Shown piece after piece: positions 25,801-40,560 of a stretch of 64,000 bases of DNA. Source of the stretch: Sitta carolinensis (Eukaryota; Chordata; Aves; Passeriformes; Sittidae); contig CM063309.1 of the NCBI GenBank assembly GCA_032173965.1, positions 3,144,402 through 3,208,401 on the forward strand, given 5' to 3'. Position 1 is the first letter of the stretch. Each line of letters begins with the position of its first letter. The notes under the pieces were generated by a model. The model had not been told where the DNA came from, made no database searches, and was given only the letters and a program-made list of their open reading frames with translations. The position numbers were made by a program, and so were the translations under genes.

Positions 25801-26270
25801 CATAAAGGACCGGCGGCTCCTGCCGGGCGGAACGCGGCATTCCCGGAGTTTTTCCCAATTTGGGATCGATCCAGGGGGATCCCGACCCGGGCGGGGGGGG
25901 GGGGGGGGGGATTCCCGATCCCGACAGCATCTTTACTTTTAGGGGAATAATTATTTATTGGACACCACGTTCGTTTTTCTTCCGCGGGTGGGGAAAGCGA
26001 AACTTGGGAGGAATTTTGGGTGGGGATTGGATGGGATTGGGAGGTTGGAAAAGCTTTCCTGCCACCGTCAGGCCACAAATCCCGGAGGCGCTGATCCCAT
26101 AAAGCGCCGGCTCGGGAGCAGCCGGAGCCGCTCCGGGTGATTTATGGGCAGCTCCTGCCCCAGCCCGGCAGCGCTTCCAGCCGGGAATCGCGGCCATAAA
26201 TCCCGGGATTCCCGGGGTTTCGGCGCCCCCGGGAGTCCCCGCGTCTGGGTCGTGACCCCGAAAGCCCCGA
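25800..26270. other. Unique island with CCATAAA/TGATTTATGG motifs
   Basis: About 470 bp of mostly non-repetitive sequence. CCATAAA or its complement occurs near 25800, 26097, 26138-26147 (as TGATTTATGG, a PBX plus posterior-HOX composite consensus) and 26194-26202. A G run sits at about 25893. It could be a HOX-responsive or HOX-cluster-associated element; no exon was recognised. Confidence 0.45.
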
Positions 26271-26309
26271 AAGGGCGCCGGGGGGGCGGGGGGGGCTGAG
26301 GGAGCTTGG

Positions 26310-27130
26310 GGGGGGGGGGGCAACCCCACGGACCCCACAGAGCCAAAATCACAGACCCCAACCCACCGACCCCACAGAGCCAAAATCACAGACCCCAACC
26401 CACGGACCCCAAACAAACCCACAGACCCCACGGACCCCAATCACGAACAAAATCACAGAGACCCCACAGACCCAATCACAGAGACAAAATCACAGAGACC
26501 AAAATCACAGAGACCCCACAGACCCAACCCACGACCCACAGAGACAAAATCACAGAGACCAAAATCACAGACCAGACCCAGATCCACAGACCCCAACCCC
26601 ACGGACCCCAAACAAACCCCCACAGACCCCACAGACCCAAAATCACAGAGACAAAATCACAAGACCCCACAGACCCCAACCCCACGGACCCCAAACAAAC
26701 CCCCACAGACCCCACGGACCCCAAATCACAGAGCCAAAAATCACACAGATCCCACAGACCCCAACCCCACCGACCCCAAATCACAGACCCCAACCCCACC
26801 GACCCCAAACAAACCCCCACGGACCCCACAGAGCCAAAATCACAGAGACAAAATCACAGACCCCAACCCCACGGACCCCAAATCACAGACCCAACCCCAC
26901 GGACCCCAACCCCACGGACCCCAACCCCACGGACCCCAACCCCACGGACCCCACAGACCCCAACCCCACGGACCCCACAGACCCCAACCCCACGGACCCC
27001 AAAATCACAGACCCCAACCCCACGGACCCCAACCCCACGGACCCCAACCCCACGGACCCCACAGACCCCAACCCCACGGACCCCACAGACCCCAACCCCA
27101 CGGACCCCAACCCCACGGACCCCAACCCCA
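26310..27130. repeat. ccacggaccccaacc / cacagagacaaaatca array
   Basis: About 800 bp of 13-17 bp units (gaccccaaccccacg, cagagacaaaatcaca). Open frames on both strands are repetitive. Confidence 0.95.
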
Positions 27131-27169
27131 CAGCAGAGCCCCGGCTCCCGGGGACCCTCTCGGGGGATC

Positions 27170-27504
<335 letters not shown>

Positions 27505-27554
27505 TAGCGGCTCCTGCCGCAGAGCCGCTCCCGCACGGCGGCACCGCCAGCCCG

Positions 27555-28430
27555 GGACCGGCACCGGGACCGGGACAGCCCGGGACAGCCCGGGACAGCC
27601 CGGGACAGCCCGGGACCGGTACCGGGACCAGCACAGCCCGGGACAGCCCGGGACAGCCCGGGACAGCCCGGCACCGGCACCGGCACCGGCACAGCCCGGG
27701 ACAGCCGGGACAGCCCGGCACCGGCACCGGCACCGGGACAGCACAGCCGGGACAGCCCGGGACAGCCCGGACCGATACCGATACCGGGACCAGCACAGCC
27801 CGGGACAGCCCGGGACAGCCCGGCACCGGCACCGCCGGGACCAGCACAGCCGGGACAGCCCGGGACAGCCCGGGACACCGGCACCGGCACCGGGACCGGC
27901 ACAGCCCGGGACAGCCCGGGACAGCCCGGCACCGGCACCGGCACCGGGACCAGCACAGCCCGGGACAGCCCGGGACAGCCCGGGACAGCCCGGCACCGGC
28001 ACCGGGACGCACAGCGACAGCCCGGGACAGCCGGCACCGCACCGGGACCAGCACAGCCCGGGACAGCCCGGGACAGCCCGGCACCGGCACCGGGACCAGC
28101 ACAGCCCGGGACAGCCCGGGACAGCCCGGGACAGCCCGGCACCGGACCGCACCGGGACCAGCACAGCCCGGGACAGCCCGGGACAGCCCGGGACCGCACC
28201 GGCACGCACAGCCCGGCACAGCCCGGGACAGCCGGCACCGGCACCGGGACCAGCACGGACCCGGGACAGCCCGGGACAGCCCGGGACAGCCCGCACCGGC
28301 ACCGGCACCGGGACCAGCACAGCCCGGGACAGCCCGGGACAGCCCGGGACAGCCCGGCACCGGCACCGGACCGCACAGCCCGGACGCCGGGACAGCCCGG
28401 GACAGCCCGGCACCGGCACCGGTTCGGCCC
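27555..28430. repeat. gggacagcccgggacagccc array
   Basis: CpG-rich tandem units: cccgggacagc (11 bp) runs alternate with gcaccggcaccgggaccagc blocks. Confidence 0.95.
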
Positions 28431-28496
28431 AGTTCGGTTGAGCGGTTCCCGCCTCCCCCCCCAGCCCCTTTCCTTGGATTTTCACCGATTTCCGCC

Positions 28497-28506
28497 TTTA
28501 TTTATT
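28497..28506 (-). terminator. SMUG1: Probable SMUG1 polyadenylation signal
   Basis: Two overlapping AATAAA hexamers on the minus strand (TTTATTTATT on plus), 1.5 kb downstream of the last SMUG1 coding exon. They lie in the first non-array sequence beyond the 3' UTR repeat. Use is inferred from position. Confidence 0.55.
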
Positions 28507-28569
28507 CCGGAATTCCACAGAAAACGCCGCGAGGCAGCGACCACGGAAACCCCCCCCCATTTATCCTAA

Positions 28570-30020
28570 AGGGAAACTGAGGCAGGGCGCGCCCCCCGCC
28601 CCAAAGCACCATCCCCGAGTGGGGAAACTGAGGCAGGACCCCCACCCAGGGTTCCCCGAGCACCATCCCCGAGTGGGAATGAGGAGGACCACCGGTTCCG
28701 ACCATCCGAGTGGAACTGAGGCGGACCCCCCCAGGGTCCGAGCACATCCTGGGATGGGCGACCCACCAGGTCCGAGCACCATCCTCGAGTGGGGAAACTG
28801 AGGCAGGGACCCCCCCCAGGGTTCCCCGAGCACCATCCCCGAGTGGGGAAACTGAGGCAGGACGCGCCCCCCGCCCCTAAAGGAGCCCCAAAGCCCCTCC
28901 CGAGTGGGGAAACTGAGGCAGGGACCCCCCAACCTCCTGCCCGCCGGCTCCCGAGTGGGGAAACTGAGGCAGGGACCCCCCAACCTCCTGCCCGCCGGCT
29001 CCCGAGTGGGGAAACTGAGGCAGGGACCCCCCAACTCCCTTTTCCCCAGTTCCCAACTGGTCAAACCGGGCCAGGGCCCCCCCAGCCTCCCTCCCCCCAG
29101 ACCCCGAGTGGTCCAGGGACCCCCCACCCCCCTGTGCCCCCATCCCTGAGCGGGGAAACTGAGGCACGGTCCCATCCACGCCCCTCCCCCCAGTCCCCAA
29201 CTGCTCCAGGGACCCCCCAACTTCTTTCCCCCCAGTCCCCAACTGGTCAAACTGGGGCAGGGACCCCCAAACCCCTCTCCCCTCAGCTCCCGAGCAGGTA
29301 AACTGAGGCAGAACCCCATCCACCCCCCTGCCCCCAGTTTGGGACCCCCCAACCCACTTTTCCCCACCCCCCACCTGCTCCAACCCCCCCCCAGCCCCCC
29401 GCCCCGCTTCCCCCTCGCAGGTAAACTGAGGCAGGGCTCCATCCACGCCCCTCCCCCCAGTTTGGGACCCCCCCAATCCCCTTTTCCCCAGTCCCCAACT
29501 GCTCCAGGGACCCCCCAACTTCTTTCCCCCCAGTCCCCAACTGGTCAAACTGGGGCAGGGACCCCCAAACCCCCCTCCCCTGAGTTCCCGAGCAGGTAAA
29601 CTGAGGCAGGGTTCCATCCACCCTCCCCCCGTTTGGACCCCCCCCCTCCCCCCCCCCTCGCAGGTAAATTGAGGCAGGCCCCCCCCGCCCTCCCCCGTTG
29701 CCCCCCCCCCGCCCCCCCCCCCTCGCAGGTAAACTGAGGCAGGCCCATCCACCCCCCCCCTTTGGACCCCACCCCCTGCCCCCCCCCCTCGCAGTTAATG
29801 AGGCACGCCCACCCCCGCCCTCCCCTTGGGACCCCCGCCCCCCCCCGCCCCCCCCCCGCAGGTAAACTGAGGCAGGGCCCCCACACCCCCCCCCCATTGG
29901 ACCCCCCACCCTGCCCGCCCCCCCCGAGGTAAATGAGGCACGGCCCCCCCCGCCCCCCCCCGCCCCCGCTCTCCCGCCCCCTCCCCTTCCCCCCGCAGGT
30001 AAACTGAGGCAGGGCCCCCT
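28570..30020. repeat. SMUG1 3'-side minisatellite (ggggaaactgaggcaggg)
   Basis: About 20 copies of a 50-110 bp unit sharing gaaactgaggcaggg or caggtaaactgaggcag plus C-rich spacers. In the SMUG1 transcript this is 3' UTR or, because no stop codon precedes it, possible read-through sequence (LPQFT-containing peptide repeats). Confidence 0.9.
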
Positions 30021-30051
30021 CGGGACCATCCCCGCCGAGCCTGTGCGCGCC

Positions 30052-30576
30052 CTCGCGCAGCCCCAGCAGCCTGAGCACCCCCAGCTCGCCCAGGCGAGCC
30101 CTCGCCTCGCCCTGCCAGCCCCGGTTAGCGCGGGCGTTGCGGGGCGAAGGATGCGGGATACCCCTCACCACCACGGGCATCCCCGCCAGAGCCCGCCGAG
30201 CCCCTTCCTCGGCCACCCTCCCCAGGGCTACCACCAACCGCACGCCCAACGCCAGCACGGTGGCCACCAGCGCGGCCGAGCACTCGCCCAACAACCGCCG
30301 GCGATCCGGAGCCCGCAGCTCCGGCGGGGCCACGTTGCGGCCGGAGGCGGCGAGGAAAAGCAGCGGGCAGAGGTTGTGCACGAAGCAGTGGCGGAAGAAG
30401 GCGCGGGGCTCGGGGCACAGGCTCCGCACTAGCCCCCAGAAGCGGCGGCCGCTGAGCTCGGCCCGCGGGCAACGCAGCCCCAGCACCGGGCGAGCGGGAT
30501 GCTCCCGCGGCGGCCGCCGCACCGAGCCCCGCACCCGCAGCCACTCGCGCACCTGGCGAGCCTCGCCGAAGGGTAC
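30052..30576 (-). CDS. SMUG1: SMUG1 coding exon 2
   Basis: Begins [13 protein letters not shown] directly after CCCCAG and carries [25 protein letters not shown] and [13 protein letters not shown]. The 3' limit is set by similarity, because the frame stays open past it. Confidence 0.9.
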
Positions 30577-31889
30577 CTGGGGATGGGAGGAGCGGGGGGA
30601 GATGGGGGGAGTCAGGGGAGATCGCTCCGGGAGACCCCCACCCCCCACCCCGGGTCTGAAATCGGAGGGAGCGCCGCGCGGCACCCGGGACGCGGCTTCT
30701 CTCCTGTGGGACCCCGAGGGATGGACCGGGACCCCCTGGGCAACCCCACAATCCCCCCCGAACCTCCTCGGGAGACCCCCTGAACTGTCCCGTGCCTCAG
30801 TTTCCCTCCTGTGGGACCCCAAGGGATGGACCGGGACCCTCCCTGTGCCTCAGTTTCCCTCCTGTGGGACCCCAGGGATGGACCGGGAACCCTACCTGTG
30901 CCTCAGTTTCCCTCCTGTGGGACCCAACCGGCCCGTGCCTCGCCCTGCATGGGACCCCACAGGGATGGACTGGGACCCCCTGGCAACCCCACAATCCCCC
31001 CCGAACCTCCTCGGGAGACCCCCTGAACCTTCCCGTGCCTCAGTTTCTCTCCACTGGGGACCCCCTGAGCCCCTCCAGCCCCTCTCCCCACACCCCCCGT
31101 GCCCCCCGCCCCTCGCCCCCAGCCCCTCTCCCCGTGTCCCTCGCCCCCCAGCCTCTCTCCCCTCTCTCCCCCAGCCCCTCTCCCCTCGCCCCCCGCCCCT
31201 CTCCCCGTGCCCACCGTGCCCCCCGCCCCTCTTCCCTCTCCCCCAGCCCCTCTCCCCCAGCCCGCCTTGCCCCCAGCCCCTCTCCCCGTGCCCCCGCCCC
31301 CCTCGCCCCCGCCCCTCTCCCCGTGCCCCCAGCCCCTCTCCGAAGCCCCTCTCCCCGTGCTCCCCTCGCCCTCATCCCCTCTCCCTGCCCCATCCCCTCT
31401 CCCTGCCCCCCATCCCCTCTCCCGTGCCCCCCGTGCCCCCCGCGCCCCCCGGCTCACCCCGGTCTGCCCCATGCCGAAGGGGCCGGGGTTCATGCCCAGG
31501 AAGAGCACGGCTTTGGGGGAGCGCAGGTAGCGGCGCACGAAGCGGCTGTGGGGGTCCCAGGCGTACTCCAGGGGGGCGTACACCAGCGCCACGGGGGGCC
31601 CGGGGGGCGGCAGCGCCCGCAGCCGCTCGGACAGAGCGCGCTCGAGGGCCAGGAACCGCGCGGCCACCGCGCCGCCATCAGCAGCATCATCATCATCATC
31701 GGCATCTTCAGCATCAGCATCATCATCATCATCATCATCATCATCGGCATCGGCATCACCACCGGCTGCGGCCCCAGCTTGGCCCCCGGCCCCAGCTTGG
31801 CCCCCGGCTCCTTCCTCCTCCCCGGCTCCTTCCTCATCCCCGGCTCCTTCCTCATCCCCGCTCCTTCCTCCCCTCCTCCCCCGCTCCAT
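30052..31889 (-). CDS. SMUG1: Single-strand-selective monofunctional uracil-DNA glycosylase 1
   Basis: This is a nuclear base-excision-repair enzyme that removes uracil and 5-hydroxymethyluracil from DNA, leaving an abasic site. Coding exons are 31889-31458 and 30576-30052, joined in phase 0 (GTGAGC donor, CCCCAG acceptor). Residues 100-144 hold the [10 protein letters not shown] segment and the active-site loop GMNPGPFGM, with Asn at about 134 (human Asn85). Exon 2 carries FVHNLCPL and the second catalytic loop HPSPRN, with His at about 286 (human His239). The start is the ATG at 31889, ten bases after a CCCCCAG acceptor. An ATG at 31896 is out of frame. Compared with human (270 aa), the N-terminus gains an Asp/Ala tract from a GAT repeat. 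After the conserved C-terminal helix ([15 protein letters not shown]) no in-frame stop occurs until 29545, inside the 3' array, so 30052 is a homology-based end. Confidence 0.93.
30780..31450. repeat. SMUG1 coding-intron repeats
   Basis: Intron sequence holds about five copies of cctcagtttccctcctgtgg with gggaccccaagggatgg (to 31050), then a ccccagcccctctccccgtg array to 31450. Confidence 0.9.
31458..31889 (-). CDS. SMUG1: SMUG1 coding exon 1
   Basis: 144 codons, ending GQTG before GTGAGC. It encodes an acidic low-complexity N-terminus (residues about 45-80), then [23 protein letters not shown] and the catalytic GMNPGPFGM loop. Confidence 0.92.
31677..31760 (-). repeat. GAT trinucleotide repeat in SMUG1 coding exon 1
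   Basis: (CAT)n on plus reads as (GAT)n on the coding strand, giving Asp runs of nine and five with Ala/Glu interruptions in the disordered N-terminus. Confidence 0.9.
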
Positions 31890-31949
31890 CCCGCATCGCC
31901 TGGGGGACAGCGGGCAGCGGTGACCGCGACGCACCGGGACGGCACAGGG

Positions 31950-32270
31950 GACAGGGGGGACAGGGGGGGACAGGGGGACAGGGAAGGGGGACAGGGAGGG
32001 ACAGGAGAGGGGGACAGGGAGAGGGGGGACAGGGAGAGGGGGGACAGGGAGAGGGGGACAGGGAGAGGGGGGACAGGGAGAGGGGGACAGGGAGACAGGG
32101 GACGGGGCGGGACAGAGGGACAGAGGACAGGGGGACAGAGGGACAGAGGGACAGGGGGACAGGGACAGGGGGAACAGGGACAGGGGGATAGGGGGGACAG
32201 AGGGTCAGGGGGGGATATGGGGGATAGGGGGGGACAGGGGACCCTCCGAGGGGACAGCAGAGCCCCCGTG
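31950..32270. repeat. gggacagggggacagg array in the SMUG1 5' intron
   Basis: Tandem gggacaggg/[15 protein letters not shown] between the first coding exon and the inferred 5' UTR exon. Confidence 0.9.
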
Positions 32271-32579
32271 GGGACAAAGGATCACTGGGGGGATCCGGGG
32301 AGCCCCAGCAGGAACAGCGGAGCCCCAAGGGGGGACAGAGGGGACGAGGGAGGCCCGAGGGGTCCGGGGAGCCCCGGGGGGGGACAGAGGGGAGGGGGGA
32401 GGCCCGAGGGGTCCGGGGAGCCCCAAGGGGGGACAGAGGGGAGGGGGGAGCCCCGGGAGCGAGCGGGGAGGTCCCGAGAGGGGCCGGGGGAGGCCCGGAG
32501 GGGTCCGGGGAGCCCCGGGGGGGTCCAGGCCGGGCTGGCCGTGACCCCAGACCCCCCCCCCAACTCCCCAACCCGGGGG

Positions 32580-32830
32580 GAGTCCCCACGTGACGTCACG
32601 AGGCTCCCCGCTGACGTCACGGCCGCCGCCGCGAGCCCACCTGAGCGCGCGCCGCTTCCGCCGCGCGCCGGGCCACGCCCCCTGACCCCAGAAACCACGC
32701 CCCTGACACCGAAGCCACGCCCCCTGCCCTCCGTCCCTTCCCGGCGTGCCCCGCGCGCGGGGGGCGTGGCCCGGCCCTTTGTCTGCGCGCGGAGTTTCCC
32801 ATCGTGCTTTGCGGTGGGAAAACATCCCCC
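32580..32830 (-). promoter_or_regulatory. SMUG1: SMUG1 CpG-island promoter
   Basis: A CpG-dense region with two perfect CRE palindromes TGACGTCA (32591-32598 and 32612-32619). The first overlaps an E-box CACGTG (32587-32592). At 32796-32814 sequence close to the ZNF143/STAF consensus occurs (TTCCCATCGTGCTTTGCGG). GC boxes (ggggcgtgg, ccacgcccc) are frequent. The position upstream of SMUG1 and the lack of another gene support assignment. Confidence 0.7.
32641..32790 (-). other. SMUG1: Inferred SMUG1 non-coding first exon
   Basis: A consensus donor, CTCAG followed by GTGGGC (exon end at 32641), lies inside the CpG island. It could splice to the acceptor before 31899. The transcription start is not determined, so the right boundary is approximate. 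Confidence 0.4.
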
Positions 32831-33074
32831 GAGCCCTCCCCTCCCCCCCGAGCCCTCCCCTCCCCCCCCCGAGCCCTCCCCTCCCCCCCGACCCTCCCCT
32901 CCCCCCCCCGACCCCTCCCCTCCCCCCCCAGACCCCCGACCTCCCCGGGTCCCGAACGCGCGGGGGGGCGGGGTCAGCTCAGGCCACGCCCCCTTCCACG
33001 GTGGGGGGGGCACGCGCGGGGCTGCGGCGGCGCGAGGGCGCCCCCTGGCGGGCCCGGGGGGAGCGGGAGTGACC

Positions 33075-33330
33075 CCAACCCCCCCAGAGTGACCCCAGCC
33101 CCCCCGAGTGACCCCAACCCCCCCGAGTGACCCCAACCCCCCCGAGTGACCCCAACCTACCCGAGTGACCCCAACCCCCCCGAGTGACCCCAACCCCCCG
33201 AGTGACCCCAACCTACCCCGAGTGACCCCAACCCCCCCCGAGTGACCCCAACCCCCCGAGTGACCCCAACCCCCCCAGTGACCCCGGGAGTGACCCCAAC
33301 CCCCCCCGAGTGACCCCAACCCCCCCGTGT
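33075..33330. repeat. 19-bp gagtgaccccaaccccccc array
   Basis: About 13 copies of a 17-20 bp unit between SMUG1 and CBX5. Confidence 0.95.
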
Positions 33331-33369
33331 CCCGCCTGCCGCCCCGCGCTGTCACCACCAGGTGGCACC

Positions 33370-34135
33370 ACCGAGGGGGCGCACTGGGGACACTGGGGAC
33401 ACTGGGGACACTGAGGGGGGGACACTGGGGGACACTGGGCTGTACTGGGGGCACCATGGGCACACTGGGCCATACTGGGCCATACTGGGCTGTACTGGGC
33501 TGTACTGGGGGCACCATGGGCACACTGGGCTGTACTGGGCTGTACTGGGCTGTACTGGGCTGTACTGGGCACACCATGGGCACACTGGGCCATACTGGGC
33601 CCATACTGGGCTGTACTGGGCACACCATGGACACACTGGGCTGTACTGGGCACACCATGGACACACTGGGCTGTACTGGGCCATACTGGGCTGTACTGGG
33701 GGCACCATGGGCACACTGGGCCATACTGGGCCATACTGGGCTGTACTGGGGGCACCATGGGCACACTGGGCCATACTGGGCCATACTGGGCTGTACTGGG
33801 GGCACCATGGGCACACTGGGCCATACTGGGCTGTACTGGGGGCACCATGGGCACACCATGGGCACACCGTGGGCACACTGGGGCTGTACTGGGGGCACCA
33901 TGGGCACACTGGGCCATACTGGGCTGTACTGGGGGCACCATGGGCACACCATGGGCACACCGTGGGCACACTGGGGCTGTACTGGGGGCACCATGGGCAC
34001 ACTGGGCCATACTGGGCTGTACTGGGGGCACCATGGGCACACCGTGGGCACACCGTGGGCACACCGTGGGCACACTGGGGCTGTACTGGGCACACTGTGG
34101 GCCACACTGGGCCATACTGGGCACACGGTGCCATT
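33370..34135. repeat. gggctgtactgggggcacca array
   Basis: Tandem arrangement of 11-bp-like modules (actgggctgt, actgggccat, gggcacacc) forming larger blocks. Frames on both strands are open and repetitive. Confidence 0.95.
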
Positions 34136-34186
34136 CCGGGGGTCCCCGCTCTCCCCCCAGGGACAGCCTCTCAAAAGTGACCGTTG

Positions 34187-34192
34187 TTTATT
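34187..34192 (-). terminator. CBX5: CBX5 polyadenylation signal
   Basis: AATAAA on the minus strand (TTTATT on plus) about 205 bp after the CBX5 stop codon, in non-repetitive sequence. This would give a very short 3' UTR. Confidence 0.7.
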
Positions 34193-34396
34193 GGAAGCAA
34201 ATCCGGGGGGGCTTTGGGGACAGCACGGGGTGGGGGGCGGGGGGCAGAGGGGCCGCGGGACCCCCCCGGCTGGAAACGGCGACTTTAAAAAACACCAGAA
34301 CCCGGGGAGCCCCCCCAAACCCCCCCGGGGGGCGGTGGGGACAGGCTGGGGAGACCCCCGGGGGGGCCCGGGCGGGGGGCTATGTACAGGGGGGGC

Positions 34397-38934
<4,538 letters not shown>

Positions 38935-38935
<1 letters not shown>

Positions 38936-39320
38936 TGTCACCGAGGGACAGGGACAGGGATTGTCACACGAGGGACAGGGACAGGGGAATGTCACCGAGG
39001 GACAGGGACAGGGGATTGTCACACGAGGGACAGGGACAGGGAATGTCACCGAGGACAGGACAGGCAGGGGATGTCAGTGAGGGACAGGGGACAGGGACAG
39101 GGGATAGAGGGATGGGAACAGGGGACAGGGACAGGGATGGAGGATGTCAGTGAGGGACAGGGATAGGGACAGGGGATAGAGAGACAGGGACAGAGGACAG
39201 GGACGGGGGATGTCACCGAGGGACAGGGACAGGGAATGTCACCGAGGGACAGGGAACAGGGACAGGAGCAGGGGACAGGGTCAGGGAATGTCACCAGGGT
39301 CAGGAATTGTCACACCAGGG
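38935..39320. repeat. gggacagggacaggggatgtcac array
   Basis: Continuation of the spacer part of the CBX5 edge repeat without the exon part, progressively degenerate. Confidence 0.9.
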
Positions 39321-39439
39321 GCTGCTGCCAGCACAGCCACCGCTCTGGGGACACGGCCTTGTCACCCGGGGGGGTTTGGGGTCATCTCAGGATCCCCAAA
39401 GGGACATTTGGGGCTCTTGGAGACCCCTTAAGGGGCATT

Positions 39440-40090
39440 GGGGTGACCTGGGGACACCGGGGGTGATCTGGGGACACCTGGGGGGAGCAGGGGACACCTG
39501 AGACCCCCAAGGAGGGATTTGGGTCATCTGGGACCCCCAAGGAGGGATTTGGGGACACCTGGAACCCCCAAGGAGGGATTCAGGGACCCCCAAGGAGGGA
39601 TTTGGGGACACCTGGGACCCCCAAGGAGGGATCTGTGGTCACCTGGGACCCCCAAGGAGGGATCTGGGGACACCTGGGGACCCCCAAGAGGGATTTGGGG
39701 ACACCTGGGGACCCCCAAGAGGGATTTGGGGACACCTGGGACCCCCAAGGAGGGATCTGGGGTCACCTGGGGAGCCCCAAGAGGGATTTGGGGACACCTG
39801 GGACCCCCAAGGAGGGATCTGGGGACACCTTGGACCCCCAAGGAGGGATCTGGGGACACCTTGGACCCCCAAGGAGGGATTTGGGGTCACCTGGGGACCC
39901 CCAAGAAGGGATTTGGGGACACCTGGGGACCCCCAAGAGGGATTTGGGGACACCTGGGACCCCCAAGGAGGGATCTGTGGTCACCTGGGGACCCCCAAGA
40001 GGGATTTGGGGACACCTTGGACCCCCAAGGAGGGATCTGGGGACACCTTGGACCCCCAAGGAGGGATTTGGGGTCCCCTCCGGATCCTCA
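39440..40090. repeat. 31-bp acccccaaggagggatttgg array
   Basis: About 20 copies of a 30-33 bp unit, gggacccccaaggagggatttggggacacct (shown split: gggacccccaaggaggg, atttggggacacct). Confidence 0.95.
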
Positions 40091-40129
40091 GAGGGAGATC
40101 CCAAGCGGGAGGTGCTGATTCCTAAAAAC

Positions 40130-40560
40130 CCGCCGGGGATTCAGGCACAAAAAAACACAATTCGGGATAAAAACCCCTAAAAATTCCTGAGCATTTCGGC
40201 AAAGCGAAAGGGAATTTGGGCTAAACCCCTAAAACTGAGCGGGGATTTGGGAACGGGGAAGCCGAATTTGGGCTAAACCCCTTGAAAACGAGAGGATTAA
40301 AAAAAAAAGTTTTAAGAAAACTCCACTTTGGCCTTTTTTTTTTTTTTTTTTTTTTCCCCCTTAAGCCACGATTTTAGCGGCTCTCTCCCTTTTTAAACCC
40401 CCGTGAGGGGAACCCGGGAATTCCTCGCTGCCGGCTGGAATTTCCTGCCGGATTCCCGACGGGATTCGGGAGCTTTCGGGCGGATTCCTGAGGGGAAAAA
40501 AAAAAAAAAAAAAGCCCGGTTTGGGTTGGAAAAATCCGCTTTTAGGGCGGGCAGAGCCCC
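40130..40560. other. Mostly unique stretch, 5' intron of CBX5
   Basis: Non-array sequence with a T run at about 40337 and an A run at about 40498. No exon is assigned. Confidence 0.5.
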
